From positions 18,877-39,076 of the forward strand of contig DGIT01000152.1 of assembly GCA_002386465.1 (NCBI GenBank): a stretch of DNA of 20,200 nucleotides. Reading direction: 5' to 3'. The notes under the pieces are model-generated. The model did no database searches. It worked only from the letters and a program-made list of their open reading frames with translations, and was not told where the DNA came from. Position numbers and translations under genes: made by a program. The DNA comes from Burkholderiales bacterium UBA4615 (lineage in GTDB: Bacteria > Pseudomonadota > Gammaproteobacteria > Burkholderiales > Burkholderiaceae_E). Below, piece after piece: positions 13,301 through 20,200 of the stretch (its first letter is position 1; each line of letters opens with the position of its first letter).

Positions 13301-14173
13301 ATGACCCCCGACGAGTACTGTCAGGACAAGGCCGCGCGCAGCGGCTCAAGCTTTTACTACAGCTTTCTGTTTTTGCCGCTGGAGAGACGTCGAGCGATCA
13401 CGGCCCTCTATGCGTTTTGCCGCGAAGTGGACGATGTGGTCGATGAGACGCGCGACACGGGTGTGGCACGCACCAAGCTAGACTGGTGGGCCGATGAAGT
13501 GGCACGCATGGTCAAAGGCTCACCCGGGCACCCGGTCACGCAAGCACTGCAACCGCATCTGCAGTCTTACGACATCACGCACGCGCGCCTGCAGGAAGTC
13601 ATTGCCGGTATGCGCATGGACCTGGACCAGAACCGCTACTTCGACTTCGAAGGCCTGTCCCTCTATTGCCGCCGTGCGGCGGGGGTGGTGGGCGAGATGG
13701 CCAGCAGCATCTTCGGGCGCACCGACCCGCAGACCCTGCGCTATGCCGATCGGCTGGGTCTGGCCTTTCAGCTCACCAACATCATTCGCGACGTGGGCGA
13801 GGATGCCCGCAACGGGCGCATCTACCTGCCTCTTGAGGATCTGACGCGTCATGGTCTGACAGCGGCCGATCTGCTGGCGCAGCGCCATACGCCTGCGTTC
13901 GTCGAACTGATGCGTTTTCAGACCGATCGCGCCCGCGCGGTCTATCGCGAGGCCTATCGCCTGCTGCCCGAGGTCGACCGCCGCGCTCAACGGCCGGGGC
14001 TGATCATGTCCGCGATCTACTCGACCTTGCTCGACGAGATCGAGCGCGACGGATTTCTGGTGCTGGACCGGCGGACCTCGCTCACGCCGATCCGTAAATT
14101 GCTGCTGGCCTGGCGGACCTGGGTGAGCGGACGCCCGCCCGGCTTCAACGCTGCGCGGCAGGCTGAGGTCTGA
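13301..14173 (+). CDS. hpnD: HpnD, presqualene diphosphate synthase
   Basis: A 290-residue squalene/phytoene synthase family enzyme that joins two farnesyl diphosphates into presqualene diphosphate, the first step of the HpnCDE route. The Asp-rich motifs are REVDDVVDE (41-49) and NIIRDVGEDARNGRIYLP (160-177), both typical. ATG 13301 (MTPDEYCQDKAARSGSSFYY) matches the usual family start; a TTG at 13283 is in frame but also lacks a ribosome site. It lies 91 bases after hpnC and 9 bases before hpnE, so hpnD and hpnE are closely coupled. Confidence 0.94.
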   Translation: MTPDEYCQDKAARSGSSFYYSFLFLPLERRRAITALYAFCREVDDVVDETRDTGVARTKLDWWADEVARMVKGSPGHPVTQALQPHLQSYDITHARLQEVIAGMRMDLDQNRYFDFEGLSLYCRRAAGVVGEMASSIFGRTDPQTLRYADRLGLAFQLTNIIRDVGEDARNGRIYLPLEDLTRHGLTAADLLAQRHTPAFVELMRFQTDRARAVYREAYRLLPEVDRRAQRPGLIMSAIYSTLLDEIERDGFLVLDRRTSLTPIRKLLLAWRTWVSGRPPGFNAARQAEV

Positions 14174-14182
14174 GGGTGCCTG

Positions 14183-15550
14183 ATGGCGCCTGAAGGCCCA
14201 GCGCAGGCGATCGATTGCGCCGTGGTCGGCGCAGGCTGGGCTGGACTCGCCGCAGCGATCGATCTGGTGCATGCCGGCCGTCGGGTCATGCTTCTGGATG
14301 CCGCTCCGCAGGCAGGAGGACGGGCACGCTCGCTGAGCCTGCAGACCGGTGCTGCGCCGCTTGCTCTGGATAACGGGCAGCACCTGCTGATCGGTGGCTA
14401 CCGTGAGACGCTGGCACTGCTGAGCCGTATTGATCTCGATCCGGACACGGTGTTGCACCGCTTTCCGCTGCAACTGCGCTCAGTGCAGGGCTTGAGCGTG
14501 GATGCAGGGCGCTGGCCGGGTCGTGCCGGCCTGGCCTGGGGCTTACTGCGAGCCCGGGGACTCAGTGTCGGACAGCGCCTTGCTGCGGGCCGCCTGCTGG
14601 CCACCCTGCCCCCGGATACCGATCGCCATTGGCCGCAGGGAATGACCGTGGCGCAGTGGCTCACCGACCGGGGCCAGCCCGAGGCGCTGATCAGGCGTCT
14701 GTGGAGCCCGGTGTGTGTCGGCGCACTCAACACCGCGCTGCACGAGGCCTGCGCACGCACCTTTGCCCGTGTGCTGCGTGACACCTTTCGCGCCGCGCCC
14801 GATGCCTTTGACATGCTGCTCGCACGCCGCGGCCTGAGCACCGTTTTGCCAGAGCCTGCGCTCGCATGGCTGCACAGCCGCGGGGCTGAGGTGCACCTGC
14901 GCTGCCCGGTCCGTGCACTAGCGCGCAACCCTGAGCACGGCTGGACCATTCGGACCGACAAGGGGCTCGTTGCGACAGACCAGGTCGTGCTGGCGCTGCC
15001 GCCTCGGGCCGCGCTACGCATGCTGGAACCGCTGGTGCCGGGCGGTACTTTGCCTGCGCACAGCGACTTCGAAGAAGAACCGATTGCAACGGTCTGGTTG
15101 GCCTGGCGTGACACGCTCGGCTTGCCTGATACCGTTTTATTGCACGACGACATGCTTGCCGCGGCGCCTGGTCAGTGGCTGTTCAGTCGACCGGACGCAA
15201 GCGGATCCCACTGGCACACCGTGGCCGGTGTGGTGGTCAGCGCTGCAGGGCACACGCTGCCCGACCCGCAGACCCTCGCGCAGCAGGTCAAGAATCAGGT
15301 GAGCGCGCAACTGGCCGTCCCGCCCGCGCCGTTTGCCCGCGCCATCATCGAACGGCAGGCCACACAGCGCTGCACCCCGCAACGTCCGCGCATCGACCGC
15401 GCACAGCTGCGCAGGCTTTGCCCCGGCCTTGAACTGGCGGGCGACTGGATGTGGCCGGACTATCCGTCGACACTCGAGTCTGCGGTGCGCAGCGGCGTTG
15501 CGGCGGCACAGGAACTGATCGCTCGGGCCTCGCCTTACGCCGCGATCTGA
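14183..15550 (+). CDS. hpnE: HpnE, hydroxysqualene dehydroxylase (FAD-dependent)
   Basis: A 455-residue flavoprotein of the amine oxidase/phytoene desaturase superfamily that reduces hydroxysqualene to squalene. The FAD-binding GxGxxG is at 16-21 (VVGAGWAGLAAAIDL), followed by an acidic residue at 39 and GGRARS. The C-terminal flavin motif appears as LAGDWMWPDYPSTLESAVRS. GAGGG precedes the ATG, overlapping the hpnD stop. No squalene-hopene cyclase gene (shc/hpnF) is in the window, so hopanoid production is inferred, not shown. It converges with radA, 37 bases apart. Confidence 0.93.
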   Translation: MAPEGPAQAIDCAVVGAGWAGLAAAIDLVHAGRRVMLLDAAPQAGGRARSLSLQTGAAPLALDNGQHLLIGGYRETLALLSRIDLDPDTVLHRFPLQLRSVQGLSVDAGRWPGRAGLAWGLLRARGLSVGQRLAAGRLLATLPPDTDRHWPQGMTVAQWLTDRGQPEALIRRLWSPVCVGALNTALHEACARTFARVLRDTFRAAPDAFDMLLARRGLSTVLPEPALAWLHSRGAEVHLRCPVRALARNPEHGWTIRTDKGLVATDQVVLALPPRAALRMLEPLVPGGTLPAHSDFEEEPIATVWLAWRDTLGLPDTVLLHDDMLAAAPGQWLFSRPDASGSHWHTVAGVVVSAAGHTLPDPQTLAQQVKNQVSAQLAVPPAPFARAIIERQATQRCTPQRPRIDRAQLRRLCPGLELAGDWMWPDYPSTLESAVRSGVAAAQELIARASPYAAI

Positions 15551-15562
15551 AGGTGATCCTCG

Positions 15563-15587
15563 CGCCCCTGGTCCGGCTGTCAGGGCG
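15563..15587. terminator. Candidate two-way terminator between hpnE and radA
   Basis: CGCCCCTG (15563-15570) pairs with CAGGGCG (15581-15587) with one bulged C and a ten-base loop, filling the gap between the two convergent stops. No U-run on either strand. Confidence 0.45.
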
Positions 15588-16952
15588 TTACCAGGCGGCG
15601 GCCAGCGCAGCATCGATCCGTTCAACCGCCACGACCTCCAGACCTTCGATCGGTTTTTTCGGCACGTTTGCGCGCGGTGCAATCACCTTGGAAAAGCCGA
15701 GCTTGGCGGCTTCACGTAGTCGTTCCAGGCCACGCGGCGACGGGCGAATCTCGCCCGCCAGCCCCACCTCGCCAAACACGGCCAGACCTTGTGGCAGCGG
15801 ACGATTTTTGAGCGATGAAACTATCGCCAGCAGCACCGCCAAATCAGCCGCCGGCTCGCCAATTTTGACGCCACCCACCGCATTGACGAAGACATCCTGA
15901 TCGAAGCAGGCGATACCGGCATGCCGGTGCAGCACTGCCAGCAACATTGCCAGTCTGGCAGGCTCCAATCCGACCGACAGTCGTCTGGGATTGGGTACAT
16001 GGGCTGTATCGACGAGCGCCTGAACCTCGACCAGCAGCGGGCGCGTGCCTTCCTGCGTAGCCAGCACACACGAGCCCGACACCTGCCGATCGTGTTGCGA
16101 GAGGAACAGCGCCGAGGGGTTGGAGACTCCGCGCAAGCCGCGATCGGTCATCGCGAAAACACCCAGCTCGTTGACCGCACCGAAGCGGTTCTTGAAGGCG
16201 CGCACCAGTCGGAACGATGAATGCGTGTCGCCTTCGAAGTACAGCACGGTGTCGACCATGTGCTCGAGCACGCGCGGCCCGGCCAGCGTGCCCTCCTTCG
16301 TCACATGACCGATCATCACGATCGTGACGCCAGTCTGCTTGGCCAGCCGCGTCAGTTGCGCAGCGCAGTCGCGCACCTGCGCCACCGAACCCGGTGCCGA
16401 GCTCAACTGCTCGGTGTAAAGCGTCTGGATCGAATCGACCACCACGACCTTGGGCGATGCCGACTCGATCCCCGCCACGATGCGCTCCAGCCCGATTTCC
16501 GGCAGCAGCGGCACTTTGCTGCCGTCCAGGCCCAGGCGCCGTGCACGCAGCGCCACCTGGGCAGCCGACTCTTCGCCACTCACGTACAGCACGGGCAGGG
16601 ACTGGGACAGATGCGCCAAGGCTTGTAACAGCAGGGTCGACTTGCCGATGCCGGGATCACCACCGATGAGCACCACGGAACCCGGCACGAGCCCCCCGCC
16701 CAGCACCCGGTCGAATTCCTCGGCACCGGTGGGAAAGCGCGGCACTTCGGCGGCCACGACTGCGTCGAGCCACTGCACGCCCTGAGTCGCGGCCAGCGGC
16801 GCAAAGCGATGTGCAGCCGGGCTGCCGCGGGCCGCCTCGATCGCCTGCTCCTGCAGCGTATTCCAGGCGGAGCAGTGAGGGCATTGCCCCGACCACTTGG
16901 GCGACGTACCGCCGCATTCACTGCAGACATAATGCGTCTTGGCGCGCACCAT
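15588..16952 (-). CDS. radA: RadA (Sms), DNA repair and branch-migration ATPase
   Basis: A 454-residue RecA-like protein that processes recombination intermediates. The zinc finger has Cys10, Cys13, Cys24 and Cys27 (YVCSECGGTSPKWSG then CPHC). Walker A GGDPGIGKST is at 97-106, Walker B VVVVDSIQT at about 169-177, the RadA signature KNRFG at 254-258, and the C-terminal Lon-protease-like domain (about 330-440) contains FGEVGLAGEIRP. ATG 16952 gives the normal start MVRAKTHYVCSECG; the frame to 17003 only overlaps the end of alr. It begins five bases past the alr stop, so alr-radA is an operon. Confidence 0.97.
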   Translation of the reverse strand: MVRAKTHYVCSECGGTSPKWSGQCPHCSAWNTLQEQAIEAARGSPAAHRFAPLAATQGVQWLDAVVAAEVPRFPTGAEEFDRVLGGGLVPGSVVLIGGDPGIGKSTLLLQALAHLSQSLPVLYVSGEESAAQVALRARRLGLDGSKVPLLPEIGLERIVAGIESASPKVVVVDSIQTLYTEQLSSAPGSVAQVRDCAAQLTRLAKQTGVTIVMIGHVTKEGTLAGPRVLEHMVDTVLYFEGDTHSSFRLVRAFKNRFGAVNELGVFAMTDRGLRGVSNPSALFLSQHDRQVSGSCVLATQEGTRPLLVEVQALVDTAHVPNPRRLSVGLEPARLAMLLAVLHRHAGIACFDQDVFVNAVGGVKIGEPAADLAVLLAIVSSLKNRPLPQGLAVFGEVGLAGEIRPSPRGLERLREAAKLGFSKVIAPRANVPKKPIEGLEVVAVERIDAALAAAW

Positions 16953-16957
16953 CCGCG

Positions 16958-18028
16958 TCAGCCCCGCACGATATGAACCGGGACGCGCGTGGCCAGCCCG
17001 CACATCAGCTCATAGCCGATCGTGCCGGCATGCGCTGCCACCAGATCGATCGGGACCCGATCACCCCACAACTCCACGGATGCGCCCACCTGTGCCTGAG
17101 GGATCGGCCCGAGGTCAACCGTGATCATGTCCATCGAGACGCGCCCGATCGTACGGGTGCGCACGCCATCAACCTCGATCGGCGTGCCGGTCGGGGCACG
17201 ACGCGGGTAGCCATCGGCATACCCACAGGCCACGATCCCCAGGCGCATCGGCCGGTCCGCCACGAAGGTCGACCCATAGCCCACGCCCTCACCTGTTTGC
17301 ACCTGGCGCACCGCGATCAGTTCGCTGCGCAGACTCATCGTCGCGCGAAGCCCAAGATCAGCTGCCGACTGGTGCTCCATCGGCGTAGCACCATAGAGCA
17401 TGATCCCGGGCCGTACCCAGTCACGGTGGGTCTGCGGCGCGCACAGCACAGCGCCGGAGTTGGCCAGTGACTGCCAACCCGGCAGTCCGGCTGCCGCCTG
17501 ATCAAAGCGCGCGCAGGGCGTATCGGTGCCGCCCTCGCGTTCAGCGTCAGCGAAGTGGGTCATCATGCTCAGACGGCTGACGGTACTCAGCGCCTTGAGC
17601 GTCGCATGCACCCCGGCAAGCTCACTGGGCGCAAACCCCAGCCTGTTCATTCCGGTATCGACCTTGATCCACAGATCGAGGGGCGGGCCGCGATACGCCG
17701 TGATCCACTGCAAATGATGATCGGAGTGAACAACCAGGGCCGCCCCGAGGTGCGCAGCGCTTCTGACGTCCTCGGCATCGAATGCACCCTCCAGCATGAG
17801 CATTGGCCCGCTCCAGCCCAGCGCCCGCAGGCGGGCAGCATGATCGAATTCGATCAGCGCCAGCCCGTCTGCTCCCGAAAATCCCTCGCAGGCCGACGCC
17901 AGACCATGGCCATAGGCATTGGCCTTCACGACCGCCCACACGCGCGAAGTCGGCGCCCGGGCGCGTACGTGTTGAAGGTTGGCGGCCATGGCTGCCAGGG
18001 AAATATGGGCTGCGATCGGTCGTGACAT
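16958..18028 (-). CDS. alr: Alanine racemase
   Basis: A 356-residue PLP enzyme interconverting L- and D-alanine, supplying D-Ala for peptidoglycan. The PLP lysine is Lys35 in AVVKANAYGHG, Arg129 lies in KVDTGMNRLG, and the second catalytic base is Tyr251 in GVGYGSTF. SMDMITVDLG (298-307) belongs to the C-terminal beta domain. Length is normal. ATG 18028 has no ribosome site but has a good -10 box six bases upstream. It is divergent from lplT (62 bases apart) and followed by radA. Whether it is the biosynthetic Alr or the catabolic DadX cannot be told here; no dadA is nearby. Confidence 0.97.
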   Translation of the reverse strand: MSRPIAAHISLAAMAANLQHVRARAPTSRVWAVVKANAYGHGLASACEGFSGADGLALIEFDHAARLRALGWSGPMLMLEGAFDAEDVRSAAHLGAALVVHSDHHLQWITAYRGPPLDLWIKVDTGMNRLGFAPSELAGVHATLKALSTVSRLSMMTHFADAEREGGTDTPCARFDQAAAGLPGWQSLANSGAVLCAPQTHRDWVRPGIMLYGATPMEHQSAADLGLRATMSLRSELIAVRQVQTGEGVGYGSTFVADRPMRLGIVACGYADGYPRRAPTGTPIEVDGVRTRTIGRVSMDMITVDLGPIPQAQVGASVELWGDRVPIDLVAAHAGTIGYELMCGLATRVPVHIVRG

Positions 18029-18034
18029 CCGGCC

Positions 18035-18040
18035 ACTATA
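18035..18040 (-). promoter_or_regulatory. Candidate -10 box of alr, placed for a leaderless mRNA
   Basis: TATAGT on the - strand ends six bases before the alr ATG, the same geometry as at hpnC. TTATAG stands 17 bases further upstream as a weak -35. No Shine-Dalgarno sequence precedes the ATG. Confidence 0.45.
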
Positions 18041-18062
18041 GCGCCATGAGGTTCATGCTATA
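18037..18062. promoter_or_regulatory. Palindromic divergent promoter region of alr and lplT
   Basis: TATAGC (18037-18042) and ATGA (18046-18049) mirror TCAT (18053-18056) and GCTATA (18057-18062), with a three-base interruption in the left arm. The outer arms contain the -10 candidates of both genes: TATAGT for alr, and TATAAC (18059-18064) for lplT, about 26 bases before its ATG. It may be an operator or just two back-to-back promoters. Confidence 0.4.
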
Positions 18063-18090
18063 ACGCAGCGCTCAGGCAGCCGGTACCCGA

Positions 18091-19368
18091 ATGAGACGCG
18101 GTTTCTACACCATCATGGCGGCGCAGTTCTTCTCGTCGCTCGCGGACAACGCGCTGCTGATCGCCGCCATTGCGCTGCTGATCGAGATGCACGCGCCCGA
18201 GTGGATGAAGCCGCTGCTCAAGCTCTTCTTCACCATCTCATACGTATTGCTTGCGCCATTCGTAGGGCCATTTGCTGACTCGATGCCCAAGGGTCGCGTC
18301 ATGCTGATCACCAATGCGATCAAGGTGATCGGCTGCGGGTTGATGTTCTTCACAGTGCATCCGCTGCTGGCCTATGCGATCGTCGGCCTGGGTGCAGCCG
18401 CTTATTCGCCCGCCAAGTACGGCATCCTGACCGAGCTGCTTCCCCCCAGCAAGCTGGTGGCGGCCAATGGCTGGATCGAAGGCACCACCGTGGGCTCGAT
18501 CATCCTGGGTACCGTGCTGGGCGGCGTGCTGATCAGCCCGAAAGTCGCTGGCGCCCTGCTGTCCCTGGATTTCCCCGCCCTTGAAACCGGCATCGATACC
18601 CCGGCGGAATCGGCCATCCTGGTCATTGCCTGTCTCTATGGGGTGGCGGCGCTGTTCAATCTGCGCATCCCCGATACCGGGGCACGTTACGAACGCCAGT
18701 CACGCAATCCGGTCACGCTGCTCAAGGATTTCGCTCACTGCCTGTCCACGCTGTGGCAGGACAAGCTCGGCCAGATCTCGCTTGCAGTCACCACGCTGTT
18801 CTGGGGCGCGGGCGCCACGCTGCAATTCATCGTGCTGAAGTGGGCCGAGGTGCAGCTCGGCCTGCCGCTGTCACGGGCTGCCGTGCTGCAGGGCGTGGTG
18901 GCGGTGGGCATCGCACTGGGCGCCGTACTGGCGGCCCGCGTGATTCCGCTCAAAGGCTCGCTGCGGGTATTGCCTTGCGGTGTGGCCATGGGGGTCATCG
19001 TGCCGATGATGACCCTGGTCCATGACACCTCAGTCGCCTATTCGCTGCTGGTGATCATCGGTGCGCTGGCCGGGTTTTTCGTGGTGCCGATGAATGCCCT
19101 GCTGCAGCATCGCGGACACGTCCTGATGAGTGCGGGCCATTCGATTGCAGTCCAGAACTTCAACGAAAACCTGATGGTGCTGATCATGCTCGCGCTGTAC
19201 GCAGTGCTGATTCGCGCCGACTGGCACATCAACACGATCATCATCACCTTCGGGGCGATGGTGGCTGTCACGATGCTGGCGGTGATTGCACTGCACCGTG
19301 CCAATCAGCGTCGCTTCGATTCGGTCGGCCTCATTCAGGTCGAGGGCGACTCACCGCACGGCCACTGA
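18091..19368 (+). CDS. lplT: Lysophospholipid transporter LplT
   Basis: A 425-residue major-facilitator membrane protein, with about 12 hydrophobic segments from residue 8 to about 405. LplT moves lysophospholipids (lyso-PE, lyso-PG) across the inner membrane for re-acylation by Aas. The opening MAAQFFSSLADNALLIAAIALL, the first inter-helix loop GPFADSMPKGRVM and AAAYSPAKYGILTELLPPSKLVAANGW are typical of LplT. It is slightly longer than E. coli LplT (397). The Aas partner gene, adjacent in enterobacteria, is not here. Its stop lies eight bases from that of the convergent glycosylase gene. Confidence 0.94.
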   Translation: MRRGFYTIMAAQFFSSLADNALLIAAIALLIEMHAPEWMKPLLKLFFTISYVLLAPFVGPFADSMPKGRVMLITNAIKVIGCGLMFFTVHPLLAYAIVGLGAAAYSPAKYGILTELLPPSKLVAANGWIEGTTVGSIILGTVLGGVLISPKVAGALLSLDFPALETGIDTPAESAILVIACLYGVAALFNLRIPDTGARYERQSRNPVTLLKDFAHCLSTLWQDKLGQISLAVTTLFWGAGATLQFIVLKWAEVQLGLPLSRAAVLQGVVAVGIALGAVLAARVIPLKGSLRVLPCGVAMGVIVPMMTLVHDTSVAYSLLVIIGALAGFFVVPMNALLQHRGHVLMSAGHSIAVQNFNENLMVLIMLALYAVLIRADWHINTIIITFGAMVAVTMLAVIALHRANQRRFDSVGLIQVEGDSPHGH

Positions 19369-19370
19369 GT

Positions 19371-19385
19371 CCGGATTCAATCCGG
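19371..19385. terminator. Candidate two-way hairpin between lplT and the glycosylase gene
   Basis: CCGGA and TCCGG pair around TTCAA, just past the lplT stop and containing the glycosylase stop codon. Short, with no U-run; weak. Confidence 0.3.
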
Positions 19386-20060
19386 GCCGGCGGCGGCATC
19401 GAAGGTGCGACGCGCCAGACGCAAGTCTGACCAGCTGCGTGCTTTCTCTGGCAGGTTGCGCAAGAGATATGCCGGGTGATAAGTCACCACCAGCGGGATG
19501 GGACCGGCTGCAGACGCGTAGCTGTGTACCACCCCGCGCAGGCTGACCAGGCTCGCATCGGTACCCAACAGGCTGTGCGCAGCAAATCGTCCGAGCACAA
19601 GAATGAGCCTGGGCTGCACCAGGTCAACCTGGCGCTTCAGATACGGCTCGCAGCGCGACACCTCTTCGGGCGAAGGATCGCGGTTCGCGGGTGGCCTGCA
19701 CTTGAGCACGTTGGTGATGAACACATCCATGCGCCGATTCACGCCGATCGCTGCCAGCATCTGGTCAAGCAACTGGCCGGCAGGCCCCACGAAGGGCTCG
19801 CCGCTCGCATCTTCCTGCTGACCGGGGGCCTCGCCCACGAGCATCCAGGGCGCAGGCTGTGCCCCGACACCAAAGACGGTCTTCTGGCGACTGTTCGACA
19901 GCGAACAGGCCGTGCATCCCGACACGGTCCGCTGCAGCTCGGCCCAGGTCAGCGGCTGAACCGGCTGAGGGGGCACTGGTACTTGCTCCGATGCCTCGCG
20001 CGATCGCCATAATGGGCCGATTTCCAGCGCCTCCCAGGCGCGCTTGCGGTGTGCGTCCAT
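19377..20060 (-). CDS. Family-4 type uracil-DNA glycosylase (iron-sulfur)
   Basis: A 227-residue base-excision repair enzyme that removes uracil from DNA. Four cysteines fit the [4Fe-4S] ligands: Cys49 and Cys52 (GCTACSL), Cys121 (NVLKCRPPANRDP) and Cys137. The active-site motif GEAPGQQED is at 76-84 and the DNA-binding motif TYHPAYLLR at 193-201. The first 38 residues are a Pro-rich variable lead. Its ATG lies five bases after the rimI stop, and an AGGTGGG ribosome site lies inside rimI, so the two are co-translated, a common Burkholderiales pair. This is separate from the classical Ung family. Confidence 0.94.
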   Translation of the reverse strand: MDAHRKRAWEALEIGPLWRSREASEQVPVPPQPVQPLTWAELQRTVSGCTACSLSNSRQKTVFGVGAQPAPWMLVGEAPGQQEDASGEPFVGPAGQLLDQMLAAIGVNRRMDVFITNVLKCRPPANRDPSPEEVSRCEPYLKRQVDLVQPRLILVLGRFAAHSLLGTDASLVSLRGVVHSYASAAGPIPLVVTYHPAYLLRNLPEKARSWSDLRLARRTFDAAAGPD

Positions 20061-20065
20061 GCTGA

Positions 20066-20200
20066 TCAGCCCACCTGGACCGGTACGGCACTGTGCGCAT
20101 CGAAGCGTCGGCGCATCACGATCGCGTCCTCGCGCACGCCGTTTTGGGGCGGGTAATAGCCCTTGCGCAAGCCAATCCGCTGAAAACCCATGCGCTCATA
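20066..20200 (-). CDS. rimI: Ribosomal protein S18 alanine N-acetyltransferase RimI (3' end only)
   Basis: The last 44 residues of a GNAT acetyltransferase, running off the window edge. Visible are YERMGFQRIGLRKGYYPP, then NGVREDAIVMRRRF, the standard RimI ending: the GF..(I/V)G.R..YY block followed by the ED(A)..M strand. It should acetylate the N-terminal alanine of ribosomal protein S18. The stop is five bases before the glycosylase ATG. The rest of the gene lies beyond base 20200. Confidence 0.9.
   Translation of the reverse strand, partial: YERMGFQRIGLRKGYYPPQNGVREDAIVMRRRFDAHSAVPVQVG

Noticed and set aside
1..20200. CRISPR array, toxin-antitoxin pair, phage defence system or insertion sequence
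   Set aside because: No regularly spaced repeats, no transposase or nuclease-like frames, and no unexplained gene pairs beyond the metal operon accessory proteins.

Overview
The window is a GC-rich (about 60% by eye) stretch of a betaproteobacterial chromosome, most likely order Burkholderiales. This rests on gene order: tRNA-Leu, tig, clpP, clpX, lon, tRNA-Val is the usual Burkholderiales arrangement, as is the block rimI-udg / lplT / alr-radA. I cannot name a genus. The hpnCDE block says the organism can make squalene, probably for hopanoids.

Layout. (1) 1-5334, + strand: a heavy-metal RND efflux operon. It has a secreted, C-terminally membrane-anchored small protein (5' end cut by the window), a periplasmic adaptor, a CusA/CzcA-family pump of 1046 residues, and a small secreted protein. 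The outer-membrane channel is not in the window. (2) 5335-5742: about 400 bases with no supportable gene, holding two hairpins, ending at the 3' end of a tRNA-Val gene on the - strand. The junction looks like the edge of acquired DNA. (3) 5743-12244, all - strand: the protein-quality block, read tRNA-Leu, tig, clpP, clpX, lon, tRNA-Val. (4) 12346-15550, + strand: hpnC, hpnD, hpnE, the three-step farnesyl diphosphate to squalene pathway. (5) 15588-18028, - strand: alr then radA, 5 bases apart. (6) 18091-19368, + strand: lplT, divergent from alr. (7) 19377-20200, - strand: the end of rimI, then a family-4 uracil-DNA glycosylase.

How they work together. Trigger factor, ClpXP and Lon fold or degrade new and damaged proteins; lon carries a candidate heat-shock promoter. 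HpnD, HpnC and HpnE act in sequence on farnesyl diphosphate. The RND genes form one export machine with two accessory periplasmic proteins of unknown role; all three secreted proteins begin their mature part with histidine-containing segments. Most of the window is conserved housekeeping DNA. The least described part is the RND operon with its accessory proteins and His-tail motif. The window shows no CRISPR array, no recognisable insertion sequence and no phage gene.
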